A program made the position numbers and the translations under genes. 64,000 nt of DNA from Anopheles merus (taxonomy: Eukaryota; Arthropoda; Insecta; Diptera; Culicidae), in NCBI RefSeq assembly GCF_017562075.2, contig NC_054082.1, forward strand, positions 17,678,927 to 17,742,926, written 5' to 3'. Numbering within the stretch: the stretch's first letter is position 1; every line of letters starts with the position of its first letter. Shown one piece after another: positions 49,806 to 61,583 of this stretch. The notes beneath the pieces are model-generated. The model made no database searches, was not told the origin of the DNA, and saw only the letters and a program-made list of their open reading frames with translations.

Positions 49806-52800
49806 ATGGAGCTCAAGGAAAGAAATTTTAAGAAGATTGGACTTATCTGCGTCGCGGTGCTTGCGTGTGGTATGGTGTTTAGCTATGGGATATTTCCGTC
49901 GATTTTGCGTTTCATGATAAAACAGGTACGTTTGGCTAGAGTTCATTCTCGAGCTGCTTTTTTTTTGGCACATTTTCAAGTGATTGTAATGAATATCCCT
50001 TTACTGCCTTGAGAAGCGCCTGAAGGTATGCAATATTGGAAGGTTAGCTTCATATAAATTTAAAGGCATAGAATTAAATGAAAATGGAATCATAATTGGC
50101 GTCGAGAAGATACAAGCGAAAGTCATAGCACAGTGCAGAACCGTAGAGAAAATCTTTGCACTCATTTTAAATATAAACAAGCGTTATTGCCTTTTGTGCA
50201 ACATTGTATTTCAGGCATTTAGTAAAATTTTATCATTGTTTTTTATACCACTTCCAGAACGTGCTGCTTAAACCGGGCACACAAATACGGGACATGTTCG
50301 AGAAGATACCATTTCCGCTCGACTTCAAGCTGCACATCTTCAACGTGACGAACCCGGATGAAATTATGCGCGGTGGCAAACCGCGCGTCAACGATATTGG
50401 ACCACTTTATTTCGAGTATGTACCATGTGTGTGCGAGTGCCTTTCTGTTCAGGTAGTTGTAAATTTCAATCATTTAAGTTAAAGATTATTCAAAAAACAA
50501 GACTTGAGATACATGATATATTCACGAAACATCCTGCGAAACTAGCCACTTTAAATAAAAACGGTAGAAAGCTTCGGATAGTTGCACAAAATTCGTTCCA
50601 ATTCGCTTCAGGAACGTGGACAGCTCCTTGCTGGAATGCATTCTCCACCATGAACTCGACGCACGTGGCCGCTAGCGCAGACACATCCTTCGGTGCAGCG
50701 AACAAAACAATATACATTTTGATTCATCGTCGAGCAAGTCTTCTGCACGCAGGGTCCACAGCATGAGTAGAGCTCATTGCGGGGGCACCGCCGAACTAGT
50801 ATGCCAACCGCTGACGTGGATAAAAGATTTGAAAATATGTTAAAATGCGACATTACTTCAGTTCAGCTGCTCTCTTACGACGCCGTCCCGACGATCCAGC
50901 AGAGAGAGAACACAACACGGATGGGTTTACAGACTGTGCGCGGTTCAAGCCAACTGCAGTGCATAGCACAAGACTGCAGGCAAACATAAGCTTTAAAGCA
51001 GACACCATGATTTTCGTTGTGTGAAACCGGTACCAAAACTGAATCAGCGGCCCCACGGATGGCTAGATCCTGCTGATTGTTCGATTGTTTTATAGCCGGA
51101 AGAATCTCGGCAATGGTGTAGCCTGCTGGGCAAATTTGAACAGATGCTCGCATGTTTTCTTCTCACCAGGAGTATAGTTTACCTTTCGTCTGGTGTGTTG
51201 TAGTGGCTTGATGTGTTTGCGTATTTTATTTTTGCATCTGATACGACACATGTAACCGGAATAACCTTCCAGTGTATACACTCGAAAAGAAAACACAACC
51301 AAACTGATCTTCTCACTGGAAAGGAATGATCGCAGTCTATTTCATCCATTGCATCGTGTTGAATGTTGCTACCCTGCCTTCAAGCAAGTTGCGAAAAAAC
51401 GTTTTGCACGGTTTTCCGAGTCAGTTTTTCAAAATGAACTACATTATTCAACGCTCGCAAGATGTTTTATTTTTAACAACTGTAATATGGTTGGTGATAA
51501 TTTTTGTGTGGTTTCCTAAATATATGTGACAGCAGTGTTGTTGAAACATATCTCACGAGCATTGCGATGTGCAGTTGGCATTAAAAACTGACTCGAGACA
51601 CTGTGTGTGTTTAGAGTTATTTTTTCCAATAAAAGGAAATTGTTTGGGAATGGTTTTCAGGAATTATTTATTTTGTCGGTACTGAAATTTCTATGAAAGA
51701 CATTATTGGCAAACACGGTGCAATTTTATATCTTCTAGTTCCAATCTCCAATATTATAACCGTATGGTAAGTCGAGCCATTCCTTGCTTGTGACTGGTTA
51801 ATATTTAAGTAGCACTGTAATTAAGAAGTTTGGTTTTTTATTAATATTTAATTAACCTCATTTCAAAAATCAATCTCAATTTTTTTGTGCAATCATTTTC
51901 CACGGTGCAGATTTTTATTCTTATTTCATCTATGATCAATCACAATGTCTTTCCTACGTAAGACACAATTCTTTAGTTGTCGTCATTTCCACTAGTTTAT
52001 GCCGATATGTGTTCCGTGCGTTTGCAATTATTTTCGACCAGCTGCGCATTGCGCATCGCGCACGCACCCTCCGCCCGCCCATCGACGCGTGTATCCGTCA
52101 GCGCAGTAGCATCCTTTGTAGCACCGTTCATTACAGTACCTGTTGCGGGACATATTATCACAGGTCAGCTCGAAACACATTCCACAGCAGTAGTACACCT
52201 CATTCGCCCCACATTTCACTGCAAAAGAAGAAGAACATCGTTAGCACCAAGCTGTTGTTAGTAGCTCGAAAGCAGAGCATTTTTTTTTGTCGCTTCACTT
52301 CTGCGTACGTACTGTGGCGGCTACAGGCCAAAACATCCTTGTTTGGAACTATCCTCTGTGCTGAGCCATAGGAGGCCACCACACAAACAATCAGCAGCAG
52401 TAGTAAGCACTTCATCGTCACGCTCTGTTACTCAGGTTTCTGATGGTAGCGTCTAAAACACGGGAACAGTTTTCGTCTGTTCGTTATATGGCCCAAGCTG
52501 GCAATGTTCTAGATCGAAGCGCCACCTGATCAAATACAGAGATGGGACAAATGTTTTCACGCTCAGCAGTGCAGTTGTTTTCCTTCCATCTAGGGATGCC
52601 AGATGAACGCGTGCCTGCGTTTGAACGCCAGTTTTGGCAACTTCCAGAATGGTTGCCTTATGCAAGTTAAATTATTTTCTAACAATTACAATTTCATTAT
52701 GCTGCTAGTTGCAGTAGATGTTTATCTGCCCAAGGGATTTGCTAATGTAAATTACATTGTCTAAAAAGACATACGTTGTTTGGCGATTGTGGAATAACCC

Positions 52801-55800
52801 TTGCATCCATGTACATAAACAAACGGCAACTATTTACAAAAATTAAAATCGTGGAGAACCAGGTTAGCCTCTGACTTCCTCAAAAGTTGCTTGAAAAGTT
52901 ATATCAATGAATTTTCATATCTGTGTATATCTCTGATTCTTACACAAGTGTGTACTTCAATTCTATAGTAAGTATTCTTGTTAAGCAATAAATGCGTTTC
53001 GCAATAAATGCGTTCAAGAGTAATAGCCAAAACACATTTAATATATTACTAATTTTGCTGAAACATCATGAGTATAGACACTAATTTGATTATTTATTCA
53101 TTTTCGTGCAGTGTAAATGTCGGTGAAACACAATTAATTTAGAAATTGAAAAACAATTCGTAAGCCACGTACTGAGAAAATAGATTCTGATGTCCTTGAA
53201 ATATTTCACCTCAATTAAGTTCAAGTACTTTTGTAATACCGCTTCAAGGTGATCACATGTGGTCTGTGAAATTAAAACAGTAAATAATAATACTTATGCG
53301 CACGTGTAGGTAAACACAAACATGCTCCAGTAAGGGAATTCAATAACAAGCGTTGAAACGTTATAGGCATTGATCGTGAATTATTTCACCCTTACGTATA
53401 ATGCAAGGTGCATTAAAGATATCAGGTCCCGGGGTTCAAACTTTTGTTTACGTTTTTAACTTGTTGATCTATTTTATCTACATATTTTTTCAATCAAATA
53501 CACTTATTAATCGTATTTTAGGGTTTGCAAGTTCCTATTTAACATTATAAAATATATTGGACATAGCTATTGCAGTAAATAATGGTAAAAATAAGTATTT
53601 TTTCATGAACGTTTTGAATACTTTACTGTTTTATCGACATTTTAAAGTATAACAATTAAAACATATTTTCTATTAGTTCTTTTTACATTCATTACATCAC
53701 AGAATGAGAGACAATGACACAGTGAACTAATTAAACATATATTTTAAAACAGATGTATCAAACTAATTTATTTAGCAGGCAACTTGTTCACCTAAAAATC
53801 CATTAGTGGGCCGCAATATCTTTGTAGAATATTGATAGTCACCGTGCAGTCGATGGTCACCGAAATAGTGTCGCATCGTAAAGTGGGAAGTCAAAAGCGA
53901 TGATATTCGATGAGAAAACGGGATTCACGGCGAATATTTTCACGCCATGTGTGAGTGCGTAAAAATTTGGCATTTCATTGAACGTCAACGCACGATACAG
54001 GATAAAAGTTTCGTACATAAATTTAGACTCGAAATGTTTCAGCCATGTTCATTTTGGGTTTGAAGTTTTTTTCAGGTTTCACGGCGTGAAATTCTCTCGA
54101 TACGTCTGGTTGCACGGTCCCAAATCATCTAGTACCTTGCATACTTTTAGGCGTTTCGATGTTTTCGTTACGCCTGCATTGGATGCTCGCCAGTCACGTT
54201 TGTTAAACACATTCACGCACAGTAATGAAAGAGCTAGAAGCGTGTGTATTTTGCATTGTTTAATTTATTCTATGTTCTGTTTCTCAAAAGTCGGTTTTCG
54301 GCAAAAAGATACTGTTGTAAATCAATGCAAAATTGTATCGCCAACGGTGTACTTTATTACAAACATTCACATGTAAAAATGTTCACTACAACTACCGCCT
54401 AGCAACTACACAGCTTCAAGATACCGTGTATTCCACTGTATGCTTTAAGGTGCACTTGTCGCTATTTATCTTTTTATTTTAAAACCATCCTTTTCGTCCC
54501 TGCTCTACTCTTTGATGTAGGGTGGAAACTCTTGCTTCGGGCAGGCTTTGTACGAAATGCATGGCCCCTTCGGATAGGCACGCACGAATCCTACCATGCA
54601 GAAGCAACCCTGCACACAGCGCCTATCTTGACAGGTAACATATCCCCGGCACGTGTTATAGCCGCACTGTCCGCAGCAGTTAAACACTTCATTTTCACCG
54701 CAAGTTGCTGAAAGAGAAAGAACAAAATCTTAAATAAGAAATCATACATTTGATTGTTAATAGCAACTCAGTACTTGGAATGCATTTTGTAGTAGTGGTA
54801 CGTATGGTTGTAGTCGGTGGATTGGTGAAAGTTGTTTTCGGCGGTGTAGTTCTCGTGGTACTGCGAGCGGTAGTCGGTGGTGTCGTTCTCGCGGTGGTGC
54901 GCGATGATGTCTTCGCAGTGGTGCGCGATGATGTCTTCGCAGTGGTGCGCGATGATGTTTTCGCGGTGGTACGTACTGTAGTGTTCGTGGCAGTTCCACT
55001 TGTGGCAGGCGTAGAAGAAGCTATTATGGTGGTTAGAGTCGTATTTCCGGCAAAAATTGGGGTAGGAGAGCTACCATTCGTTTGTGATGGTACAGTAAAT
55101 GGTGTTGTAGTCGTTTCAATAGGGGTTGTCTCGGGACATGTTTCTTCGGTGATGGCAACCTCAATTTCATCTGTAGGGGTCTTCTCTGTTGTATAAATCG
55201 GGCTCGTCTCGGGAGAGCTTTCTTGGGTGACTGGAGCTTTAGTCACTGTCGGTGCCGTAATAGTCTCATTTGCAACTGGCGCAGTAGGTACTGGTGCAGT
55301 AGTTTCAGTCGGACTCGTCTCTGGACATCTATCTACGGTGATCGGAGGCTCAGGTTCTATCGGAGTTGTACCTGGATTACTAGGGGTCTCCTCTGTTACT
55401 GGCGTAGTTGTGTCAATCGGGGTTGTTTCGGGACATGTTTCTTCGGTGATGGCAACCTCAATTTCTGTCGGCATTGTATCAGGACCTGTAGAGGTCTTCT
55501 CCGTTACTGGCGCAGTTGCGTCAGTCGGGCTCGCCTCTGGAGAGCTTTCTTGGGTGACTGGAGTTTGAATTACTGTCGGTGCTGTATCAGGAACCGTAGT
55601 AGTCTCATTTGCAACTGGCGCAGTAGTTTCAATCGGACTCGTCTCGGGAGATGTTTCTTCGGTGAAGGGAGACTCAGTTTCTGTCGGTATTGTTTCAGGA
55701 TCTGTAGGGGTCTCCTCTGTTTCTGGCGCAGTTGTGTCAATCGGGGTCGTCTCGGGAGGTGTTTCTTCGGTGACGGGATCCGTAAAGATCTCATCTGTTC

Positions 55801-58345
55801 CCGGCTCGAAGGACATTGCAGTTGAGTCAATCGGGTCCGTCGCAGTGTAGGATACACAGAGGACCAATATATTAAGGGCGAAGAAAATTATCCCTATCTT
55901 CGCCATCGCTGATGCGTATACAACCGATAGGACAGTGGAAAAGATGCGCCGCTGTATCGATGCTGCATAATTTAAGTACTTTCCGAGCTGCTGCTCAACT
56001 GCACAAACAAAATGTTCTTTTTATTGATGGGCTTGTTTCTGCTGTAGCGTCTACCTGTTGTTACAAGGAACATACCGGCATCTGAGTAGAATAGGCTGCA
56101 CAACCATAGCAACCTACTTTATCGTGCGAAAAAAAAGAGTGAAAAGCCTTGAAATGGTTTCCGCTCTAGGTGAAACGTTTTGCCAATTTTATAGAACGCA
56201 AGTGTATTGTCGCAGATGTGCAAATATGTTGCCCGTCAACGTACACGTCAACGGTGTGTTGCTTCTGCAATTTGAGGTTCTTATTATTACGTAGTTTGGA
56301 AACACTTATAGAGACAATTGTAAACATAGTTTGAACTGGACTTTTCAGAATTTCTAGCACCTCATTTTTGCTTAATTTCCATTGCCAGAGAATGGAAGGA
56401 AAAGTATGACACGGTGGACAACGTGGAGGAAGACACGCTCACATTCACACTGCGCAACACATGGATATTCCGGCCCGATCTGTCCGCCCTAACTGGCGAG
56501 GAAATTGTCACCATACCGCATCCCCTCATTATGGGCGTCCTGCTGATGGTGCAGCGGGACCGCGAGGCAATGATGCCGCTGGTCAAGAAGGGCGTCAACA
56601 TCCTGTTCGATCCGCTCGAGTCCGCCTTCCTGAAGGTGCGCATCATGGACCTGCTGTTCGATGGCATTTACGTCGACTGCAGCAGCCAGGACTTTGCTGC
56701 GAAGGCGCTCTGCTCCGGCATGGATTCCGAGGGTGCAGTTATGCCGCACAACGAAACCCACTACAAGTTTTCCTTCTTTGGCATGGTAAGTAGGCGAAGT
56801 GTGATGCACACCACAACTCGCTTGTATGAACTTGTATGCACCCCGATCGTTAGCGCAATCACACCGAGGCAGGCCGTTGGGTCGTGTACCGGGGCGTGAA
56901 GAACATTCGCGACCTCGGCCGGGTGGTATCGTACAACGAGGAAACGGAGATGGACATCTGGGACGGGGACGAGTGCAACCAGTACATCGGTACCGATTCG
57001 ACCATCTTCCCCCCGTTTCTCAGCACGCAGGATCGGCTATGGGCATGGTCGCCGGAAATCTGTCGGTCGATCGGTGCGCACTACGTGCACAAGTCAAAGT
57101 ATGCCGGGCTGCCGATGAGCTATTTCGAGCTGGACTTTGGCGATCTTAAGGTAAACACCGTGGATTACGTTGTAAACAAGCAGGCAGGTGATATTTCGTG
57201 TCCTTCCGTTTGCAGAATGAGCCGCACAATCACTGCTTTTGTCGCGATCCGCCCGACGATTGCCCACCGAAGGGCACGATGGATCTGTCGCCCTGTCTTG
57301 GGGGACCCATAATCGGCTCCAAGCCCCACTTCTACGGCGCCGATCCGAAGCTGGTCGAGGCGGTGGACGGGCTGGCACCGAACAAGGAAGCACACGATGT
57401 CTACATTCATTTTGAGCTGGCAAGTATTTGCTGGGTTTCGTTCATCCGTGTTCCTATTTGATATCCATATTTACCTCCCCGGTCTGCAGTTCACCGGAAG
57501 TCCGGTTTCGGCCGCAAAACGGCTACAGTTCAGCATGGAGCTCGGTCCGATACGGGACCACGATCTGTTTGGTCAGCTGCCGGACGTAATTTTGCCCATG
57601 TTTTGGGTCGAAGAGGGTGCCTCGCTCAACAAAACCTGGACCAATCAGCTGAAATATCAGCTGTTTCTGTAAGTAGCGCATCTGTCGTCGGCTCGTCGCG
57701 CAGAGCAGTGCTCTACAACCTTTTCAGAATCGCGGACCACTTGGCTTTAAAAATACATTTACCGCGGCCCTCAGCTAATGATAGCATACATTTTTTAGAC
57801 TTAGTTCAATGTTTTTAATTAAAAATATGTTTAAATCTTATTCTAGACGTGCCTGTAAAACAGTAATCTGATTGAGTTAATTTGGTTTGATGATTAATTT
57901 AATTTAACTGCACGATATGTATCGTAATAAGCTTTTCTTTTAAAAAATCATTTTTTTCGCGAACCACTTCTGTTAACGCCATGGACCACAAGTGGTCCGC
58001 GGACCACAGGTTGGAGACCACTGGTGCAGAGAACGCATCGCACACAAATAACCTTTCACCTGTTTGCTTTCTCCCAGGGGGCTCAAGTTTAATGCCACTG
58101 TCAAATGGTTAACCATCATCATCGGTACGGTCGGGGCCGTCGGGTCGGCGTACATGTACTTTCGCAAGGAAACCAAAACAACCGACGTGGCCCCGGTGGA
58201 TGTATCGACCCCGGACACCAATCCGTCGTCTGCCAAGGATGGTGTTGTGAACGTTTCGCTCGGCAGAAACCTGCCGCCCGTTATCGACGGGTTGGACAAA
58301 CCGCCGAAGCTGAGGGCGACCGAGCTTCAGCAGGAACGGTACTAG
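49806..58345 (+). CDS. SNMP1: Sensory neuron membrane protein 1 (CD36 family)
   Basis: Seven coding exons, 49806-49925, 50258-50415, 56389-56785, 56854-57150, 57216-57419, 57490-57668 and 58078-58345, give 540 residues in phase. This is the CD36-type receptor of pheromone-sensing olfactory neurons, needed in flies for lipid pheromone detection. Visible features are two membrane segments (~11-30 and ~462-482), motifs FNVTNPDE, EEWKEKYD, DCSSQDFAAKALC, GVKNIRDLG, HCFCRDPPDDCPPKGTM and MFWVEEG, several N-glycosylation sites, and the C-terminal ERY also found in fly SNMP1. Intron 2 is ~6 kb and contains three antisense TIL genes. Intron 5 (57420-57489) uses a GC donor (CTG|GCAAGT). Intron 6 carries a hAT-like MITE. 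A poly(A) signal lies at 58516-58521. Confidence 0.95.
50608..51008 (-). CDS. Secreted TIL-domain protein 2, nested in SNMP1 intron 2
   Basis: Exons 50879-51008 and 50608-50810 on the minus strand join in phase 1, giving 110 residues. The donor after SSGRR (C|GTAAGAG) and the acceptor ACGTCAG were chosen because they keep the phase shared by the four sister genes; an alternative acceptor ...ACTAG, 14 bases on, would be out of step. The signal peptide is LKLMFACSLVLCTAVG. The TIL domain has RRCPRNELYSCCGPC, QKTC, CFVRCTEGCVC, GGEC and RSC. Likely secreted protease inhibitor (inference). It lies wholly inside an intron of SNMP1 on the opposite strand. Confidence 0.83.
52028..52415 (-). CDS. Secreted TIL-domain protein 3, nested in SNMP1 intron 2
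   Basis: Exons 52313-52415 and 52028-52218 on the minus strand join in phase 1 for 97 residues. The signal peptide MKCLLLLLIVCVVASYGSA is followed by a linker with one Cys (VLACSRH), then a TIL domain with MKCGANEVYYCCGMC, ELTC, YCNERCYKGCYC, GGC and AQC. The AQRIVPNKDVLACS stretch resembles AQSVNPSVLCS of TIL 2, so the two are close duplicates. Inhibitor activity is inferred from the domain. It lies antisense inside SNMP1 intron 2. Confidence 0.9.
52416..54504. other. SNMP1 intron 2 spacer between nested genes
   Basis: AT-rich sequence with no supported exon on either strand apart from the short promoter region expected for TIL gene 3 near 52416-52700. No transposon termini were found. Confidence 0.4.
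54505..55906 (-). CDS. Mucin-like Thr/Pro-rich protein with C-terminal TIL domain, nested in SNMP1 intron 2
   Basis: Exons 54775-55906 and 54505-54707 on the minus strand join in phase 1 (KCIP then TTCGENEV), giving 444 residues. A signal peptide (~1-20) is followed by ~350 residues of imperfect repeats with units such as TEETCPETTPIDTTTPVTEE and PTETESP. Then comes a TTARTTPPTTARSTTRTTPP-type basic Thr/Pro block, and finally one TIL domain (FNCCGQC, YNTC, RRCVQGCFC, GPC, KAC). Heavy O-glycosylation is predicted. The shared phase-1 intron shows it is a family member whose first exon has expanded into a mucin domain, not a chance neighbour. It may be a surface or peritrophic protein; the role is unknown. 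The number of repeat units may vary between strains. Confidence 0.88.
57706..58023. mobile_element. hAT-like MITE in SNMP1 intron 6
   Basis: The left end CAGTGCTCTACAACCT at 57706 and the inverted right end CAGTGGTCTCCAACCT finishing at 58023 match, with a further shared GCGGACCACTTG inside. Flanking 8-mers are gcgcagag (57698-57705) and gtgcagag (58024-58031), seven of eight identical, as expected for a hAT target duplication. The 318-bp AT-rich interior has no transposase. It accounts for most of the length of this SNMP1 intron. Confidence 0.85.
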
Positions 58346-58775
58346 TGTACTGGAAAGAACAGAATAATGTCTGTAGTTATTGTGGCTGTTGTCATACGAA
58401 GTGTCGTTTACATTAGTTTCGTTGTTTTTTTATTTTAAATTATTCAATCTGCTTCATAACACACGTGCAGCTGCAAAAATGATACAATGGCATTTGATTG
58501 GCAGAGCAGAATTACAATAAAACACCTTTGCTATGTTGGGATCAAAATTGTTTATTATATTACTACGTGCATGCATATTCCCGGTATGGTCGGACCGAAA
58601 CCCGTTCTCAAAAGAATGTGTAATCAAACTTTGCTCGGGTCACAATTTAATTACACGCAAAATTCAATATCAAATTCGTTCTTTGTTTATGCTTCGTGGA
58701 ATACCATTTTTCGCTGTCCCGTTTTGATATGAAAAATTCCACCGATAAGGGTAAAAAGCCGGTTTTGTAGCAACA

Positions 58776-59142
58776 CTATTTACGGGGCGGGCGGGTTGGA
58801 ATAGTTCGGGGACACTTGTCCTGCCGAATGCAGGGACCGTCCGGTGCGTACTTCCTTACGTATCCCTGCTTGCAGTAGCAACCCTTGTAGCACACGTCCG
58901 GACATGTAGTGTCATCCTCCAGGGCACAAGTGCGCTGAATGCACGAGCCGCAACACTGGTACCGCTCCCGGACTGGGCAGATTTCTACAAAAAAGCAAAC
59001 ATCATAAACATACATGGATCCTTCGCGGTAGTATCAATCGCAGCTGAGCGGCATGCTTACCCTTCACACAACCCGCCTTTTGTGCACCGATTGTAGCGAA
59101 CGCTACGATCACTATAAAACACACTACCAATGAGTGGCGCAT
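58776..59142 (-). CDS. Secreted TIL-domain protein 5, convergent with SNMP1
   Basis: Exons 59061-59142 and 58776-58984 on the minus strand join in phase 1 for 96 residues. The signal peptide runs from MRHSLVVCFIVIVAFA to about IGA. The TIL domain has KEICPVRERYQCCGSC, QRTC, TCPDVCYKGCYC, GPC and DKC, and a basic Pro-rich tail (TIPTRPPRK). It starts just downstream of SNMP1 on the opposite strand, and their 3' ends face each other across ~430 bases. As for its relatives, protease inhibition is inferred from the fold only. Confidence 0.92.
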
Positions 59143-59550
59143 TGTTTCGCTTGGTTTGCGTTGAGTTAACTGGTAAAGATACTGCTGATTTATCGTCCGA
59201 TGGTCGCAAAGTGATCTTATTATGTACCCAAGCTTCCCCGCTTTGTTCCAGACATTTTGGTGCGAACGCCGTAGTTCTTCTGCACGATCGGGGACGCGTT
59301 CAGTTGTGCAAATTAAGGTAGACGAAACGTTCTCCTATTCCCCGATGTCAGTTTGTTTGTTTGTTATTCGTTTGGTTTCTTTACTACATGTTTACACATA
59401 CTCGGAACCCGCCCAGGAAGTTAAAAAAAACAGGTTCAACGAAAACGACTTCTCCGTGTTTGTATCAATTTCATGGAAAGCCTGTAGCATGACATGCGCC
59501 TGATAGGTATGCAATCAGCGTGCATGATGGATTGTAGCATGTCGGCATTA

Positions 59551-60168
59551 CAGGGTTTACCTAGCCAATCCGGCATCGTCAAAGCGTTATCGGCCGCCGT
59601 AAATACTTTTTCGGGCGACGTAAACCCTCAATTGGGCACTGTCATTTCTATTCGGGCCTTGTGAAGTATGAATCGGGCAAAGTACAGAATGAAAGCGTCC
59701 TACTCTTGAAGGTGTCAAATCGGTCGATCCGGTGTGTTTGATCCATCAAGTTGTTTAAAAATACGTATTTTGCACGTTGTTTAACTTATTATGTATTATT
59801 TTAAAATGTTTACCTAATTAAATCACCAAACATATTATATTTTTAAAAAAATATAAAACCAAATTGCATTGTGCGGGTTTGATTAAAAATTTAAAAAAAG
59901 GAATTTGAATAATTTTTTATGTATTTAAACTTAAAAATAGTGAATTTTCTTACATATCAGTTAAACTACTCGCAAAAAAGTATTATTTTACAGCTAGAAA
60001 GCAGCAACATATAAAGTAGGCCCAATTCATTCTGTACTTTGCCCGATTCATACTTCACAAGGCCCGAATAGAAATGACAGTGCCCAATTGAGGGTTTACG
60101 TCGCCCGAAAAAGTATTTACGGCGACCGATAACGCTTTGACGATGCCGGATTGGCTAGGTAAACCCTG
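59551..60168. mobile_element. Foldback MITE with 143-bp terminal inverted repeats
   Basis: Bases 59551-59693 and 60026-60168 are inverted copies over 143 bp with a single mismatch (GGCCGCC against GGTCGCC). Both ends start CAGGGTTTACCTAGCC, and TA lies on each side (59549-59550 and 60169-60170), a Tc1/mariner-type target duplication. The ~330-bp centre is AT-rich with no coding potential. The near-identity of the arms points to recent insertion or arm homogenisation. Confidence 0.93.
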
Positions 60169-60430
60169 TATGCAGCGTTAGCTTCTAGTCTGTTTGATAC
60201 GTACCGGTTACTATTTTTTAAATGAAAAAACAATACTCCTATAAGCATAAAAACTGGTTCATCTCGATTAGAAATAAGGTAAAAAGTGACAAATAAAAGC
60301 AAACATCCTTTTTTTTTTAAATAAAACTTAATATGTTGTAGCAAAATAAATTATATTTCGTTATTAACTTTTACATTTATTAGTTTTTCCACGGCTCAAT
60401 TCTAGAGCACGTTTTAAGTTCTCAATATTC

Positions 60431-60442
60431 AACAACAACAAC

Positions 60443-60508
<66 letters not shown>
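60431..60508. repeat. TAA/CAA trinucleotide microsatellite
   Basis: A run of CAA units changes into about 20 TAA units, with one interruption near 60497, in the spacer between the foldback MITE and the UGT 3' end. Confidence 0.95.
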
Positions 60509-61583
60509 TGTTTAAGCGAGAATAGTTATACAATTCGTAGAGTTCTTTCTTAATATGGTTTCACTGTTTGTTGTCTGTGATATGCATTTTCAACTCCAAT
60601 GTCTAGTTTTACGCATACCAAAAACAAACACAAACACTTCTTCTTTTCCCAGTTTGTTTTTCGTCACAATAATTTATTAAAGCGAACCACTCCGCTTTAC
60701 GTGTTAATGTATTTACATGGAGGTGATCAATAATACAATTTACAAGATGTTTGCTACCGTTGACAGTTGCAGCCACAGCAGCGTGTTTCCGCTCGGGGCA
60801 TTAGCTTCACAAGCTGCTTGGTGTCGTCTGCTTTTTTCCCCCACCCAACAACGCAGAGCTTAGCGCAAACAGCCTCAACTTACGATTACGTTGCGAGTTA
60901 CAATAATCCCCATACCAATAAATACGCACGTTCTATTGCTGTACGTTTACAACATCCTGTAACATCCTGCCTTTACAATACTAACATGCAGATGGATTTT
61001 AAACTTTTCCTTGGTAATACTTCATTCATCCTTCACACCAACTTATCACAACTTACAACTATTCACACTGTGGTTCTGGTTCTGGTATTGGTTTGTCAGT
61101 TGCACTTCTAACAGGGTTCGTCGGGCGATCGAATCGGACGGTTGAACCGGCTCTAGCAAAACAAAAATAAACATATCACATTTATTAATTCGAGAGCTGC
61201 ATCGGATTTGGATCGTCTAACTGCCCCCATGTTTAAATTATTGCACAAAAAAAAAAAACGTTTACGAAAACCGAATAACAAGTTTGCGCCGAAAAGGAGG
61301 CGCCTCAGAAACAGTTCTACTGATATCGTGTTACCCTCTATGTTACGCAATACTTTGTTGTTGTTCACTTGGTTCTAAATGCACCATCCCCGAATAAAAA
61401 CGAACTTACTGTACACTCGCTGTCTAGTCATTTCTTTGTTAAACCCCCTTTTGTTAAAATAAGGTGCGCTCTACCCATTTTGCACACGTTCAAACACTGC
61501 TTGCGTAATAAGTTAGTTACGTGGTCCTTCCATCTTCCCTTTGCTCTTTTCGCACATTCTATTCCCATTCCTGGGCCCTATTC
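60509..61583. other. Intergenic region and UGT 3' flank
   Basis: No coding exon recognised. The 3' UTR of the minus-strand UGT gene lies at the right end. Several TTTATT motifs (minus-strand AATAAA), for example near 61180, could serve as its poly(A) signal. Confidence 0.45.

Noticed and set aside
55223..55825. 200-codon plus-strand frame rich in Cys, Arg and Trp
   Set aside because: Antisense of the Thr/Pro repeat exon of the mucin-TIL gene; its apparent repeats simply mirror those repeats.
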